Source of the DNA: CAWIMX01 sp963792785
GTDB lineage: Bacteria > Acidobacteriota > Vicinamibacteria > Vicinamibacterales > CAVVIG01
NCBI GenBank assembly: GCA_963792785.1
Contig: CAWBXO010000001.1
Coordinates: 186,001-250,000, forward strand
Reading direction: 5' to 3'
DNA: 64,000 nucleotides
The notes beneath the pieces were generated by a model. The model was not told the DNA's origin. It did not search any database and saw nothing but the letters and a program-made list of their open reading frames with translations. This document shows, piece by piece, positions 17,585 through 27,904 of this stretch. Positions within the stretch are counted from its first letter, which is position 1. Each line of letters opens with the position of its first letter. The position numbers and the translations under genes were made by a program.

Positions 17585-20500
17585 CTACGTCAGTTCGATC
17601 GTCACCGTCGTCCCCACGCCTTTGGTCGATCGAACGGCAATGGTTCCGCCGTTCAGCTCGATGTTCCGCTTCGCGATTGTGAGGCCCAGGCCGGTGCCGG
17701 TGGCTTTGGTCGAGAAGTAAGGCTCGAAGATCCGCGCGACGGCATCGTCGTCCATCCCCACGCCGCTGTCGGTGATTTCCACCTGCACGCCGTGACTGGC
17801 GACTGACGACTGCCGACTGGTGACTGCCAAGGTTCCTCCCCCCGGCATCGCGTGCAGCGCGTTCTCCACGATGTTCGTCAGGGCGCGCGCGAAGAGGGTG
17901 CGATCGAGGCGCACGCGCGGCAGATCCGGGTCGGCGTCCACGTGCAGGCCGACGCGATCGGACAGGCCCGCGCGGTACGGCGTCATCACCTCGGCGATGA
18001 GGGCGGCGACGTCGACCGGTTCGAGCTTGGCGATCGGCGACGAGGCGAAGTTCGAGAACTCCGACGCGATCTGGCGGAGCAGCCGCACCTGGGAGAGGAT
18101 CGCCGTCACGCACTCGTCGAGCGCCGGCGACAGCGGCCGCCCGCGGTCCTGGTTCACGCGCCGCACGTGTTCGGCCGAGAGCTGGATGGGCGTCAGGGGG
18201 TTCTTGATCTCGTGCGCGACCTGGCGCGCCATCTCCGCCCAGGCCTCGAGGCGCTGCGTGCGCTCGAGCTCGCGCCGCTGCCGCTGGAGATCGGCGGCCA
18301 TGCGGTTGAAGTCCTCGACCAGCCGCCGGAACTCGTCGCTCGACGTGGCGGCGATCCGGGCGTCGAGGTCGCCGCGCGCGATGCGCCGCGTCGCGCGCGT
18401 GAGCCGGTTCACGGGGTCGGCCACGCGCTCGGCCAGGTAGTAGCCGAGGCCGGCGCCCATCAGGCTGAAGAGCACCGCGCCGAGCAGCACGCGGCGATCG
18501 AGCTCGTCGCGCTGGCGCTCGGTCTCTTCCTGCCGGAGCGTGAGCGGCACGGTGACGATGCCTTCGCGGGCCCCGGCGCGGACGGGCTCGGCCGCGAGCA
18601 GGTACGGCGCGCCGCCGATCGACTCCACGCCGACGAACGTCTTCTGGCGATCGAGCACGATGCCGGCGTAGACGTCGCTCGGCGTGCGCTCGGTGAGCAG
18701 GCCCGAGGCGAAGAGCGCGCGGTTGCTCGTGGCCTGCAGCGAGGGACCGTCGAACAGGTTCACGTCCTGATCGATCGCGCGGCTCACCAGCACCATGATC
18801 TGGTCGTCCACCGCGCCGAGGGCCACCTGGTTCCGTTCCTGCAGCGCGACGTAGTCCTCGACGAGGCGGCGCGCGACGGTCGCCGTCTGCGCGGCCGACT
18901 CCTGTTCGCGCGCGTTGAGCTGCGCCGTGAGATAGGCGCGCGTGGCGAGGGCGAGGATCACGACCGGAATCACCGCGCCGGCGCCGAAATAGAGCACCAG
19001 CTTGCGGTAAAAGCTCGATCGGATCTCGTGGAGGAGCGCGCGGCCGCTGGCGCCCGATCGCGCCCCGAACACCCCGGTGAGCGTCGCGGCGGCGAGGAGC
19101 AGCACGTACAGCGCCAGCGCGAGCGTGATGAGCTCGGCGAGGTTGAGCAGGTGGCCGAACGTGGTCTCGACGGGATAGCCGATGGCGTAGATGCCGCCGC
19201 GGTCGTTCTGGAGGTAGACGCGATACACCTGCTCGTCGCGGCGGAGGCTGGCCCAGAAGGGATCGCGCGAGGCGACGAGGCGCGCGAAGACGGCGTCCGG
19301 CAGCAGCCAGACGCGCGCGCCGGTGCCGTCGACCGGCGTGCGGCTCCAGCCGTAGATGGCCAGCTCGATGTCCTGCCCCGCGGTCTCGTCGGCGCCCTCG
19401 GGCGACTGGGCGCGCAGCGACTCGAGATAGGGGCTCTGCGGCGCCACGAAGAACAGGCGCCGGTAGTCGAGCATCACGCGGACGACGATCGCGCCGGCAG
19501 GCCGGCCGTTCTCGCAGAGCCCGCGGCTCGCGCGGAGCCAGTGGCGATCGCTCGCGCCGAAGGGCGACGTCTCCTCGACCATGTCCCAGTCGCAGCTCGC
19601 GGCCCGGTACTCGGGCGTGGCCTGCTCGGGCAGGCTCAGCGCGAAGCGGCTCGCGAGCCGGCCGGCCGCGTCGTACAGCTCGACGGCCGACGTGAGCCGG
19701 TAGGTCGCCAGATCGGTGCGCTGCCAGATCGCGAAGGCCGGCCCCACGTCGGGCAAGCCGTCCGGCGCGGGCGGCGGCAGCGCCGCGCCGAGGTCCTCAC
19801 GCGCGCCGATCTGATCGATCTGATCGAGCGCGCGGCGCAGGCGGTCCTGCAGGTCTTCCCGCATGCGCACGACCTGCGGCGCGTACGTGTCGGCGACGAG
19901 CGCCTCGCGCGCGTCCGTCGCGTAGGCGAGCAGCAGGGGATACAGCGCGATGGCCGGCACCACGAGGCCGAGCGAGTACCAGAAGACGCGCGCCGCCTGC
20001 GACGCGCGGTGCAGGCGCCCGTGCGGCCGGCCGATCGCCAGGCGGCACACCGCGACGCCGGCGAGCGCGGCGGCCAGGGGCGGCACGGGGATCGACGGTC
20101 CGGCGAGCGCGAAGCCGATCGCCGCGCCGGCCAGCCACGCCGGCGCGCCGATGGCCATGTGCCACTCGCGGCGCGTCCGCCACGCGAGCCCCGGCAGCCG
20201 CGTGACCCACACGGCCGCCCACACCGCCGAGGCGTGCAGCAGCAGCAGGGCGAACGCGAGGGCGAGGCGCGACGGGTTGGGTGGATGCAGCGCGAAGTGA
20301 ATCACGTCGAGCGCGCTGCCCGGGGCGAGGCCGCGCAGCACCCGCGCGTAGGTCCACAGTCCCCACGCCGTGAGCGCGCCGATCGCGAGGTACGCGGGCG
20401 CGAGCACGGCCATCGCGCGGCCCCGGTCCGTGAGCAGCCGGGGACGCGGACGCGCGAAGCGCCGCCGCGTCTCGAGATCGAGCAGGAGCCAGGCGACGAG

Positions 20501-21454
20501 CGCCGCCGCCAGCGCCGTGAGGAGCAGATCGTACGGTCCGCGCCCCGGCGCCCCGCCGGCGCGCGTGACCGGGGCGAGCGCGAACCAGAGCACGGCCCGC
20601 GCGCCGAGCGCCACTGCTGCGAGCGCCGCGGATGCGGCGAGGACGCCGCGGGCGGCGCGCGCGCGCCGCTGCCAGCCCGCGAGCGGGACGGCCGCCGCGA
20701 GGAGAACCAGCGCGAGCACGGCGAGCACCACCGCGGTCGTGCGCAGGCGCCACCGGGTCCGGGCGGCGTCGATCTGCGAGGGGTCGACTGCCGCCGTCCC
20801 GAGCGGGGCGCCGGCCGCCGCGATCGGGACGACCAGCGCCGAGGGCGACGCATCGGGGACGGGCGCGCCGCCCGTCGGGCGAATCAAAGCGGGACCGATG
20901 AGCGTCGGGAGCTCGAAGCCGTCGGCGAGCGCCGCGCTGCTCCCCGCCGGCCCGAGGGCGAATTCGGCGACGACCGTTGCCGCGCGATCGCCCGTGCCGC
21001 CGGCGGCCGCGATGGCGTCGATTCGGACGAGGCGCGGGCCGGGCGGTCCGGTCGCGATGAACAGCGCGGGCGCGCGATCGAGCTGGGCGCGCGGGAATTC
21101 CGACACCCGCCCGGCCCACGCGATCGGATCGCCCGTCGCGCCGTAGACGGCCAGACCGGCGCCGTTCTCGGGCGCGAGCGGCAGGGCCGCGACGGCGGCC
21201 GAGAACAGGCGGCGCCGGGCGTCGGCGTCACGCGCGGCGAGGGCCAGCGTGCCGGGATCGGCCGCCAGCGCGGCGGTGGCGCCCGCCAGCGTGCGGGCGG
21301 CCTCGTCGAGGCGGCGGTCGAGGTCCGCGGCCGCGCGCGCGACGGCGTCGGCATCGGAGGCGCCGAACCGCGCGCGTCCGAGCGCGCCGCCGGCGAGCCC
21401 GATGATCAGGGCGACCGTCAGTCCCGCGGCCGCCGTCCGCCAGTAGGCCCTCAC
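17585..21454 (-). CDS. NtrY-like membrane sensor histidine kinase
   Basis: A very long (1289-residue) sensor kinase. Roughly the first 800 residues hold numerous membrane helices interleaved with soluble stretches. A second sensor loop, then HAMP (VADPVNRLTRATRRIARGDL, near residue 1000) follow. The dimerisation helix has QVAHEIKNPLTPIQL with phospho-acceptor His near residue 1080, and the NtrY-type NPLTPIQLSAEHVRR. ATP-binding boxes are NIVENALHAM (N), DSGVGM (G1) and GTGLGLTIAKR (G2). Thirteen residues between the N and G1 boxes (LAVTSRQSSVASH) are coded by repeat DNA. No response regulator lies beside it. The signal is unknown. Confidence 0.88.
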   Translation of the reverse strand: MRAYWRTAAAGLTVALIIGLAGGALGRARFGASDADAVARAAADLDRRLDEAARTLAGATAALAADPGTLALAARDADARRRLFSAAVAALPLAPENGAGLAVYGATGDPIAWAGRVSEFPRAQLDRAPALFIATGPPGPRLVRIDAIAAAGGTGDRAATVVAEFALGPAGSSAALADGFELPTLIGPALIRPTGGAPVPDASPSALVVPIAAAGAPLGTAAVDPSQIDAARTRWRLRTTAVVLAVLALVLLAAAVPLAGWQRRARAARGVLAASAALAAVALGARAVLWFALAPVTRAGGAPGRGPYDLLLTALAAALVAWLLLDLETRRRFARPRPRLLTDRGRAMAVLAPAYLAIGALTAWGLWTYARVLRGLAPGSALDVIHFALHPPNPSRLALAFALLLLHASAVWAAVWVTRLPGLAWRTRREWHMAIGAPAWLAGAAIGFALAGPSIPVPPLAAALAGVAVCRLAIGRPHGRLHRASQAARVFWYSLGLVVPAIALYPLLLAYATDAREALVADTYAPQVVRMREDLQDRLRRALDQIDQIGAREDLGAALPPPAPDGLPDVGPAFAIWQRTDLATYRLTSAVELYDAAGRLASRFALSLPEQATPEYRAASCDWDMVEETSPFGASDRHWLRASRGLCENGRPAGAIVVRVMLDYRRLFFVAPQSPYLESLRAQSPEGADETAGQDIELAIYGWSRTPVDGTGARVWLLPDAVFARLVASRDPFWASLRRDEQVYRVYLQNDRGGIYAIGYPVETTFGHLLNLAELITLALALYVLLLAAATLTGVFGARSGASGRALLHEIRSSFYRKLVLYFGAGAVIPVVILALATRAYLTAQLNAREQESAAQTATVARRLVEDYVALQERNQVALGAVDDQIMVLVSRAIDQDVNLFDGPSLQATSNRALFASGLLTERTPSDVYAGIVLDRQKTFVGVESIGGAPYLLAAEPVRAGAREGIVTVPLTLRQEETERQRDELDRRVLLGAVLFSLMGAGLGYYLAERVADPVNRLTRATRRIARGDLDARIAATSSDEFRRLVEDFNRMAADLQRQRRELERTQRLEAWAEMARQVAHEIKNPLTPIQLSAEHVRRVNQDRGRPLSPALDECVTAILSQVRLLRQIASEFSNFASSPIAKLEPVDVAALIAEVMTPYRAGLSDRVGLHVDADPDLPRVRLDRTLFARALTNIVENALHAMPGGGTLAVTSRQSSVASHGVQVEITDSGVGMDDDAVARIFEPYFSTKATGTGLGLTIAKRNIELNGGTIAVRSTKGVGTTVTIELT
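17791..17828. repeat. In-frame GACTGGCGACT-type repeat inside ntrY
   Basis: Four or five degenerate copies of the GACTGGC/GACTGAC word, the same vocabulary as the array 200 bases away, are embedded in the coding sequence. They encode the loop TSRQSSVASH of the kinase ATP-binding domain without breaking the frame. Confidence 0.75.
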
Positions 21455-21461
21455 ATCTGGA

Positions 21462-22562
21462 TTATGGGGCCGGCGCGGCCATCACGACGAGCCCGGGCAG
21501 GGGGGCGACGGGCCGGATCGGCGGCTCGACCGAACGCATCAGCGCCACGATGGTCGTCCCCTGTGTCGCCGCGCCCGAGGCGACCACGAGCAGCGGCAGC
21601 GGGCGCCCCGCGACGGTTCCCGCGCGGGGCGGGGCCGAGATGTCGCCGGCCGCCGAATAGTCCCCCACCGGCCGGCCATCGTCGGCGGCGAACGCGAGGA
21701 TCGCCTTCGACAGGCCGCTGACGACGATCGTGCCGTCGGCCAGCGCGGGGCCGGTCGCCGGCCGCAGTGCCAGCGCGCGTTTCCAGCGCTGCGCGCCGCT
21801 GCTGCGATCGAGCGAGCGGAGCACGTTGTCGAGCGACACGAAGTACAGCCGCCGCGCGTCGATGACCGGCGCGCCGACGATGTCGCCGCCCGTGCGCCAG
21901 TGCCAGAGCTCCGCGCCGGTCGCCGCGTCGAGGCAGTAGAGGTTGTTGTCGACCGAGCCCACGTAGACGCGCTCGTCGGTCGCCGCGACCTGGCCGGCGG
22001 CGCCGCCGAGCCGGTGTTCCCAGACATCGGCGCCGGTTTCGATCGCCAGCGCGAGCACGCGGCCGTCGCCCGCCGGCACGTAGACGCGGTCGCCGGCCAC
22101 GGTGAGCCGCGCGCTGGGGGGCGCGGCGAGCTCGCGCCTCCAGATCAAGACCCCGTCAGACGCCCTGAACGCGAGCAGCACCCCCTCGCGCGAGGCGGCC
22201 AGCAGCCAGCCGCTCTTCCACACGAGGGCCTCGCCGACGCCCGCGGCGGGCGCCGACCAGACGCGCGCGCCGTCGAGGGCGCGGAAGGCGGTGACGGTGT
22301 CGGACGACGCGGCGAAGACCAGGTCGTCACCGGCGGCCGGCGCCGCCTTGGCGGCGAACGGCACGTTCCAGGCTTCGTCGCCCGACGCCAGATCGCGCGC
22401 GACCAGCCGGCCGTCGGCGAGGGGGAAGTACCCGTGGCGGGCGTCGAACGCCGGCGCGGCCGTGAGGGCGCTATCCAGCGTGACGGTCCACATGGTTTCG
22501 ACGGGGAAGAGGCCGAGCGGGGCCAGCGGCGCCGCGCCCGAGAGCGTCACGAGCGCACCCAT
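21462..22562 (-). CDS. Exported PQQ-repeat beta-propeller protein (BamB-like)
   Basis: A 366-residue protein made mainly of PQQ-like propeller blades: repeated patterns such as ARDLASGDEAW, LDGARVWSAPA, SDGVLIWRREL, ETGADVWEHRL, ATGAELWHWRT and SSGAQRWKRAL. A short hydrophobic N-terminus (LMGALVTLSGAAPLAPLGLF) suggests export. It resembles BamB, the outer-membrane-assembly scaffold, but there is no lipobox and no bam gene next to it, so the role is uncertain. The ATG at 22562 is the only in-frame start after the divergent promoter. It lies 7 bases upstream of ntrY, so both may be one transcript. Confidence 0.75.
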   Translation of the reverse strand: MGALVTLSGAAPLAPLGLFPVETMWTVTLDSALTAAPAFDARHGYFPLADGRLVARDLASGDEAWNVPFAAKAAPAAGDDLVFAASSDTVTAFRALDGARVWSAPAAGVGEALVWKSGWLLAASREGVLLAFRASDGVLIWRRELAAPPSARLTVAGDRVYVPAGDGRVLALAIETGADVWEHRLGGAAGQVAATDERVYVGSVDNNLYCLDAATGAELWHWRTGGDIVGAPVIDARRLYFVSLDNVLRSLDRSSGAQRWKRALALRPATGPALADGTIVVSGLSKAILAFAADDGRPVGDYSAAGDISAPPRAGTVAGRPLPLLVVASGAATQGTTIVALMRSVEPPIRPVAPLPGLVVMAAPAP

Positions 22563-22612
22563 AAGGGCAACTGCACTACAACATCTAGTGGTCCGGCCCG
22601 TTCGCACACCGC

Positions 22613-22618
22613 TATAAT
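22613..22618 (+). promoter_or_regulatory. TATAAT -10 box, probable guaA promoter
   Basis: A perfect TATAAT lies 52 bases before the guaA start in the divergent gap. The matching -35 position (about 22590-22595) has no good hexamer, so this may be an extended or activated promoter. Confidence 0.55.
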
Positions 22619-22670
22619 AGCGTCTAGTTTCGGGCCCATCGGGATCAACTCGGGGGCCGGACGCCCTTCC

Positions 22671-24211
22671 GTGAACCATCAGACCATCATCGTTCTGGAT
22701 TTCGGCTCCCAGTACACGCAGCTGATTGCGCGGCGCCTGCGCGAGCTGTCGGTCTATTCGGAAATCTGGCCGCCTGATACGCCCGCCGCGAAGATTCGGG
22801 CCCGCCAGCCGATCGGCGTGATCCTGTCGGGCGGTCCCAAGAGCGTGTCCGACCCCGGGGCGCCGAAGTGCGACGCGGCGGTGTTCGAGCTGGGCGTGCC
22901 GGTGCTCGGCATCTGCTACGGCATGCAGCTCATGGCGAAGACGCTCGGCGGCCGCGTGGCGCCGGCGGCGCAGCGCGAGTTCGGGCACGCGACGGTCGCG
23001 GTGGCCGAGCGCGAGCCGTTGTTCGCCGGCGTGCCCGCGGAGATTCAGGTCTGGGCGAGCCACGGCGACTTCGTGGCCGCGGCGCCGGCGGGCTTCGCGG
23101 TCCTCGCGACGAGCGCCAACGCGCCCGTGGCGGCGATGGGCGACGCCGGCGCGCCGCTGTTACGCGCTCCTGTTCCATCCCGAGGTCGTGCACACCGAGC
23201 ACGGCCTGGACATCCTCCGGAACTTCGCCTTCGGCGTGTGCGGCTGCACCGGCGACTGGACGATGGCGTCGTTCGTGGAGGAGGCGACCGCGAAGATTCG
23301 CGCGCAGGTCGGCGGCGGCCGCGTGGTGTGCGCGCTGAGCGGGGGCGTCGACTCGACCGTGGCGGCGCTCATCATGCACCGCGCGATCGGCGATCGGCTG
23401 ACGTGCATCTTCGTCGACAACGGCGTGCTGCGGCAGGACGAGGCCGCTGCAGATCGTGCGGCGGTACGAGCGGCTGCAGCTGCCGCTCGTGTCCGTGGAC
23501 GCGTCGGCGATGTTCCTGGAGCGGCTCGACGGTGTGACCGATCCCGAGACGAAGCGGAAGATCATCGGCGTCGACCTTCATCGACGTGTTCGAGGTGGAG
23601 GCGGCCAAGCTCGGCCAGGTCGACTTCCTCGCGCAGGGGACGCTGTATCCCGACGTGATCGAGTCGGTGTCGGTCGTCGGGCAGTCGGCGATGATCAAGA
23701 GCCACCACAACGTGGGCGGCCTGCCCGAGCGCATGCGGATGACAGCTGGTCGAGCCGCTGCGCGAGCTGTTCAAGGACGAGGTGCGGGAGGTGGGGCGCA
23801 AGCTCGGCCTCGACGAGGAGTTCGTCGTGCGGCAGCCGTTTCCCGGGCCCGGGCTCGCGGTGCGGATCCTCGGCGACGTCACGCCCGATCGGCTGACGCT
23901 GCTGCGCCGGGCCGACGCGGTCGTGGCCGAGGAAATCCGGCGCGACGGGTGGTATCACGCGGCTGTGGCAGAGCTTCGCCGTGCTGCTGCCGGTCCAGAG
24001 CGTCGGCGTGATGGGCGACGAGCGGACCTACGAATACACGGTGGCGATCCGGGCGGTCGAGAGCCGGGACGGCATGACGGCGGACTGGGCGCGCCTGCCG
24101 CACGACCTGCTCGCGCGGATCTCGTCGCGGATCGTGAACGAGGTGCGCGGCATCAACCGCGTCGTGTACGACATCAGCTCGAAGCCGCCCTCCACGATCG
24201 AGTGGGAATAG
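22671..24211 (+). CDS. guaA: GMP synthase (glutamine-hydrolysing), reading frame interrupted by 5 single-base insertions
   Basis: It converts XMP to GMP using glutamine and ATP. The amidotransferase domain (DFGSQYTQLIARRLRE, catalytic Cys82 in LGICYGMQ, FHPEVVHTEHG) is followed by the ATP-pyrophosphatase domain (ALSGGVDSTVAAL) and the dimerisation domain ending RVVYDISSKPPSTIEWE. Extra bases at about 23160, 23455, 23572, 23745 and 23953 shift the frame. Removing them leaves 511 residues, the normal family size, with all motifs intact. The insertions sit at codon third positions and are most likely consensus errors. Start is GTG at 22671. Confidence 0.93.
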
Positions 24212-24317
24212 TTGGGAAACTGAGGAACTGAGGAACTGAGGATCTGGGGAACTGGGGGACTGGGAACCCACTTCCTCAGCTCCCCAGTTCCTGAGCTCCT
24301 CAGTTACAAGAATCAAA
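24212..24317. repeat. AACTGAGG word array with inverted partner, between guaA and dnaE
   Basis: Left half (24212-24266) repeats the roughly 10-base word AACTGAGG(AA) with variants CTGGGG. The right half (24271-24305) carries the same words on the other strand (CCTCAG, CCCAGTT). The transcript could fold into a long imperfect hairpin. An AT-rich stretch (TTACAAGAATCAAATTA) follows just before the dnaE ATG. Confidence 0.85.
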
Positions 24318-24320
24318 TTA

Positions 24321-27300
24321 ATGCCTGAATTCGTCCACCTCCACCTGCACACCGAGTTTTCGCTGCTCGACGGCGCATGCCGCATCGACGAGCTGCTGGA
24401 TCAGGCGGCGGCGCTGAAGATGCCGGCGGTGGCGGTCACCGAGCACGGGAACCTGTTCTCGTCGGTGATCTTCCACGATCACGCGCGGGAGCGCGGGCAT
24501 CAAGCCGATCCTCGGCTGCGAGGTGTACGTGGCGCCGGGGAGCCGGCTCAGCAAGAGCGGCAGTCCGGGCGAGACGCAGAACCACCTCGTCCTGCTCGCG
24601 GAGACGCTCGAGGGCTACCACAACCTGATCAAGCTGGTGTCGGCCGGCTACACCGAGGGCTTCTACTACAAGCCGCGCATCGACAAGGATCTGCTCGCGC
24701 AGCACGCCAAGGGGCTGATCGGCCTGAGCAGCTGCCTCAAGGGCGAGGTGGCCGAGGGCCTGACGCGGCAGCAGGAGCGCAAGGCGCTCGAGGCGGCGGC
24801 GGCGTACCGCGACATCCTCGGCCCGAAGAACTTCTTCCTCGAGATGCAGTGGCACGGCATCGAGGAACAGCGGGTCGTGAACACGCGGCCTGCCGGCGCT
24901 GGCGCGGGAGCTCGACCTGCCGCTCGTCTGCACCAACGACGTGCACTACCTGCGCGCGTCCGACGCCCACGCGCACGACATCCTGCTCTGCATCGGCACC
25001 GGCAAGGCGTTCAGCGATCCGAAGCGCCTGCGCTACGACGCGAAAGCAGTTCTTCCTGAAGACGCCGGCGGAGATGGCCGAGGTCGTTCAAGGACTTCCC
25101 GGACGCGCTGGCGAACACGATGCGCATCGCCGAGCGGTGCAACGTCCAGCTCGCCGTCGGGCGAGAACTTCCTGCCGAACTTCGACGTGCCGGCGCCTTA
25201 CACGCTCGACGAGTACTTCGAGCACGTCGCGCGCGAGGGCTTCGCGGAGCGCCTGCCGCGGCTGCAGCAGCTCGCCGGCGGCCGGCGCGCTGCGCCACAC
25301 GGTCGACGAGTACGAGCGGCGCCTGGCCTACGAGATCGAGATGATCAAGCAGATGAAGTACCCGGGTACTTCCTGATCGTCTGGGACTTCATCCGCTACG
25401 CGCGCGAGCAGGGGATCCCGGTGGGGCCGGGGCGCGGCTCGGCCGCCGGCAGCCTGGTGGCCTACTGCCTGCGCATCACCGACGTCGACCCGCTCGACTT
25501 CGACCTCATCTTCGAGCGCTTCCTCAACCCCGAACGCGTGTCGCTGCCCGACATCGACATCGACTTCTGCGAGCGCCGGCGCGGCGAGGTCATCGAGTAC
25601 GTCACGCAGCAAGTACGGCCGCGAGAACGTCGCGCAGATCATCACGTTCGGGACGATGAAGGCGCAAGGCGGTCGTGCGCGACGTGGGGCGCGTGCTCGA
25701 GATGCCGTTCGCCGACGTCGACAAGGTCGCCAAGCAGATCCCGGCCGCGCTCGACATGACGCTCGACAAGGCGCTCGAGGAGAGCCAGCCGCTCAAGGAC
25801 ATGGAGCGGCAGCGACCCGAAGGTCAAGGAGCTGCTCGAGGTGGCGCGCCGCCTCGAGGGCATGACGCGCCACGCGTCGGTCCACGCCGCCGGCGTGGTG
25901 ATCGCGCCCCGGGCCATCACGGACTACGCGCCGCTCTACAAGGGCGCGCGCGACGAAATCGTGACGCAGTGGTCCATGAAGGAGATCGAGCGCGTCGGCC
26001 TCCTGAAGATGGACTTCCTCGGGCCTCAGCACGCTGACGCTCATCGCCGACGCCATCGCCGAGATCAAGCGCACGACGGGCGAGACGCTCGACATCGACC
26101 ACGATCCCGCTCGACGATGCCAAGACGTATCCAGATCTTCCAGGACGGCCAGACCTACGGCATCTTCCAGTTCGAGAGCAGCGGGATGCGCGACATCCTG
26201 CGGAAGGCGAAGCCGCAGCGCCTCGAGGACCTGATCGCCCTGAACGCGCTCTACCGTCCCGGCCCGCTCCGGAGCGGGATGGTGGACGACTTCATCGCGC
26301 GCAAGCAGCGGCAAGACCGAGATCAAGTACGAGCTGCCGCAGCTCGAGCCGATCCTGCGCCGACACCTACGGCGTCATCGCCTACCAGGAGCAGGTGATG
26401 CGCATCGCGAACGTGGTGGCCGGCTTCACGCTCGGCGAGGCCGACATCCTGCGCAAGGCGATGGGCAAGAAGAAGGCCGACGTGATGGCAGGCCATGCGC
26501 GCCAAGTTCATCGACGGCGCGAAGGCCCGCGGCATCACCGGAGAAGAAGGCGGCGCACCTCTTCGACCTGATGGAGCACTTCGCCGGCTACGGCTTCAAC
26601 AAGTCGCATTCGACGGCCTACGCGTTCCTCGCGTACCAGACGGCCTACCTCAAGGCCAACTACCCGTGGCATTTCGCCGCGGCGCTGCTGACGATCGAGT
26701 CGCAGAACACCGACAAGCTGGCGCTGTACCTGGCCGAGTGCCGCGAGCGCGGCATCCCGGTGCTGCCGCCCGACATCAACGAGAGCCAGCTGCGCGTTCA
26801 CCGTGCGAGCCCGAGCGGGCGTGCGGTTCGGCCTGACGGCCATCAAGAACGTCGGCGAGGGCGCGATCGAGTCGCTGCTCGAGCGTGCGCGAAGGCGCAG
26901 GGCCGCATTCGCTCGCTCGACGCGCTCTGCGAGGAGCTCGACCTGCGGCTCGCCAACAAGCGCGTGTTCGAGAGCCTCGTGAAGGCGGGCGCGTTCGACT
27001 CGCTCGTCGCCGGCGCGCCCGCGCTCGCGGCGCTGCCGCCGCGCGAGCTGCGGCCGCGGCTGATGGCCGCCGTCGACGCCGCCTGCGAGCACGGCGCGCG
27101 CGCACCAGCGCGATCGACTCGACGGACAGGCGCAGCTCTTCGGCGCGCTCGAGCCGGCCGGCGCGGACGCGGCTCCCGGGCCGATCGTGCTTCCCGATGC
27201 GGCGCCGTGGACCGAAAGCGAGCAGCTCGGGTACGAGAAGGAGACGCTCGGCCTCTACTGGAGCGGCCACCCGGTCGACCGCTACGCGGCGGACCTCGCA

Positions 27301-27904
27301 GCCGTTCGGCGCGAAGGCCACCGCCGAGCTGGCCGAGGCTCCCGACCTCGGGATCGCGCGGGGACAGCTGGGGGCCCGGCGGGCCGAAGCCGATCGAGCC
27401 CGACGTCAGCATCGGCGGCATCGTGGCTGCCTGCCGCCAGCTGAAGACGCGCAAGGGCGACCGGATGGCCGTGTTCACGCTCGAGGACGCCCACGGCGGC
27501 GTCGAGGTGATCGCGTTCCCGGAGACCTACCAGCGCAGCGCGGCGCTCATCGAAACCGGTACGCATGGTGCTCGTGCGCGGCAAGCTCGAGCGCGACGAG
27601 GAGACGGTGCGGATCCTGGCCTCCGAGATCGCGCCCATCGAGAGCGTGCGCGAGCGGATCGCGCGGGAGGTGGCGATCCACCTGAAGGGCGCGGCCAGCC
27701 GCGGACACGCTCGAGGCGCTCGGCGAGGTCTTCGCGCGCCATCGCGGCGACCGCCGCGTGTCGTTCGAGATCGAGGTGGGGGCCAACGGCCATTCGCTGC
27801 GCGTGCGCGCGGACGTCTCGTCGCAGATCCGCGTGCGGCCGTCGCTGGCGCTCGTCGCCGAGGTCGAGCAGATCGTGGGCCAGGGCGCGGTGGAGCTCCG
27901 GTAA
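24321..27904 (+). CDS. dnaE: DNA polymerase III alpha subunit, reading frame interrupted by 24 single-base indels
   Basis: The replicative polymerase. Domains appear in order once frames are joined. First the PHP domain (HLHTEFSLLDG, TEHGNL) and palm/fingers (GYFLIVWDFIRYAREQGI, GPGRGSAAGSL, catalytic PDIDIDF). Then the GIFQFES, YRPGPLRSGMVDDF, AYQEQVMRIA and FNKSHSTAYAF blocks, and finally a helix-hairpin region and OB domain (VAACRQLKTRKGDRMAVF). Twenty-two extra and two missing bases lie between about 24500 and 27705. Corrected length is 1187 residues, normal for DnaE1. The intact motif set in a gene the cell cannot lose argues the indels are not real. Its TAA overlaps the accA ATG. Confidence 0.93.

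Noticed and set aside
17852..21721. A 1289-residue plus-strand open frame opposite ntrY
   Set aside because: High-GC shadow: Arg/Glu/Gly-rich without any motif. The minus strand has clear kinase motifs.
23455..23750. Restriction sites (PstI, SalI, PvuII) made by the extra bases in guaA
   Set aside because: The first few insertions make palindromes, but most later ones do not; it is chance.
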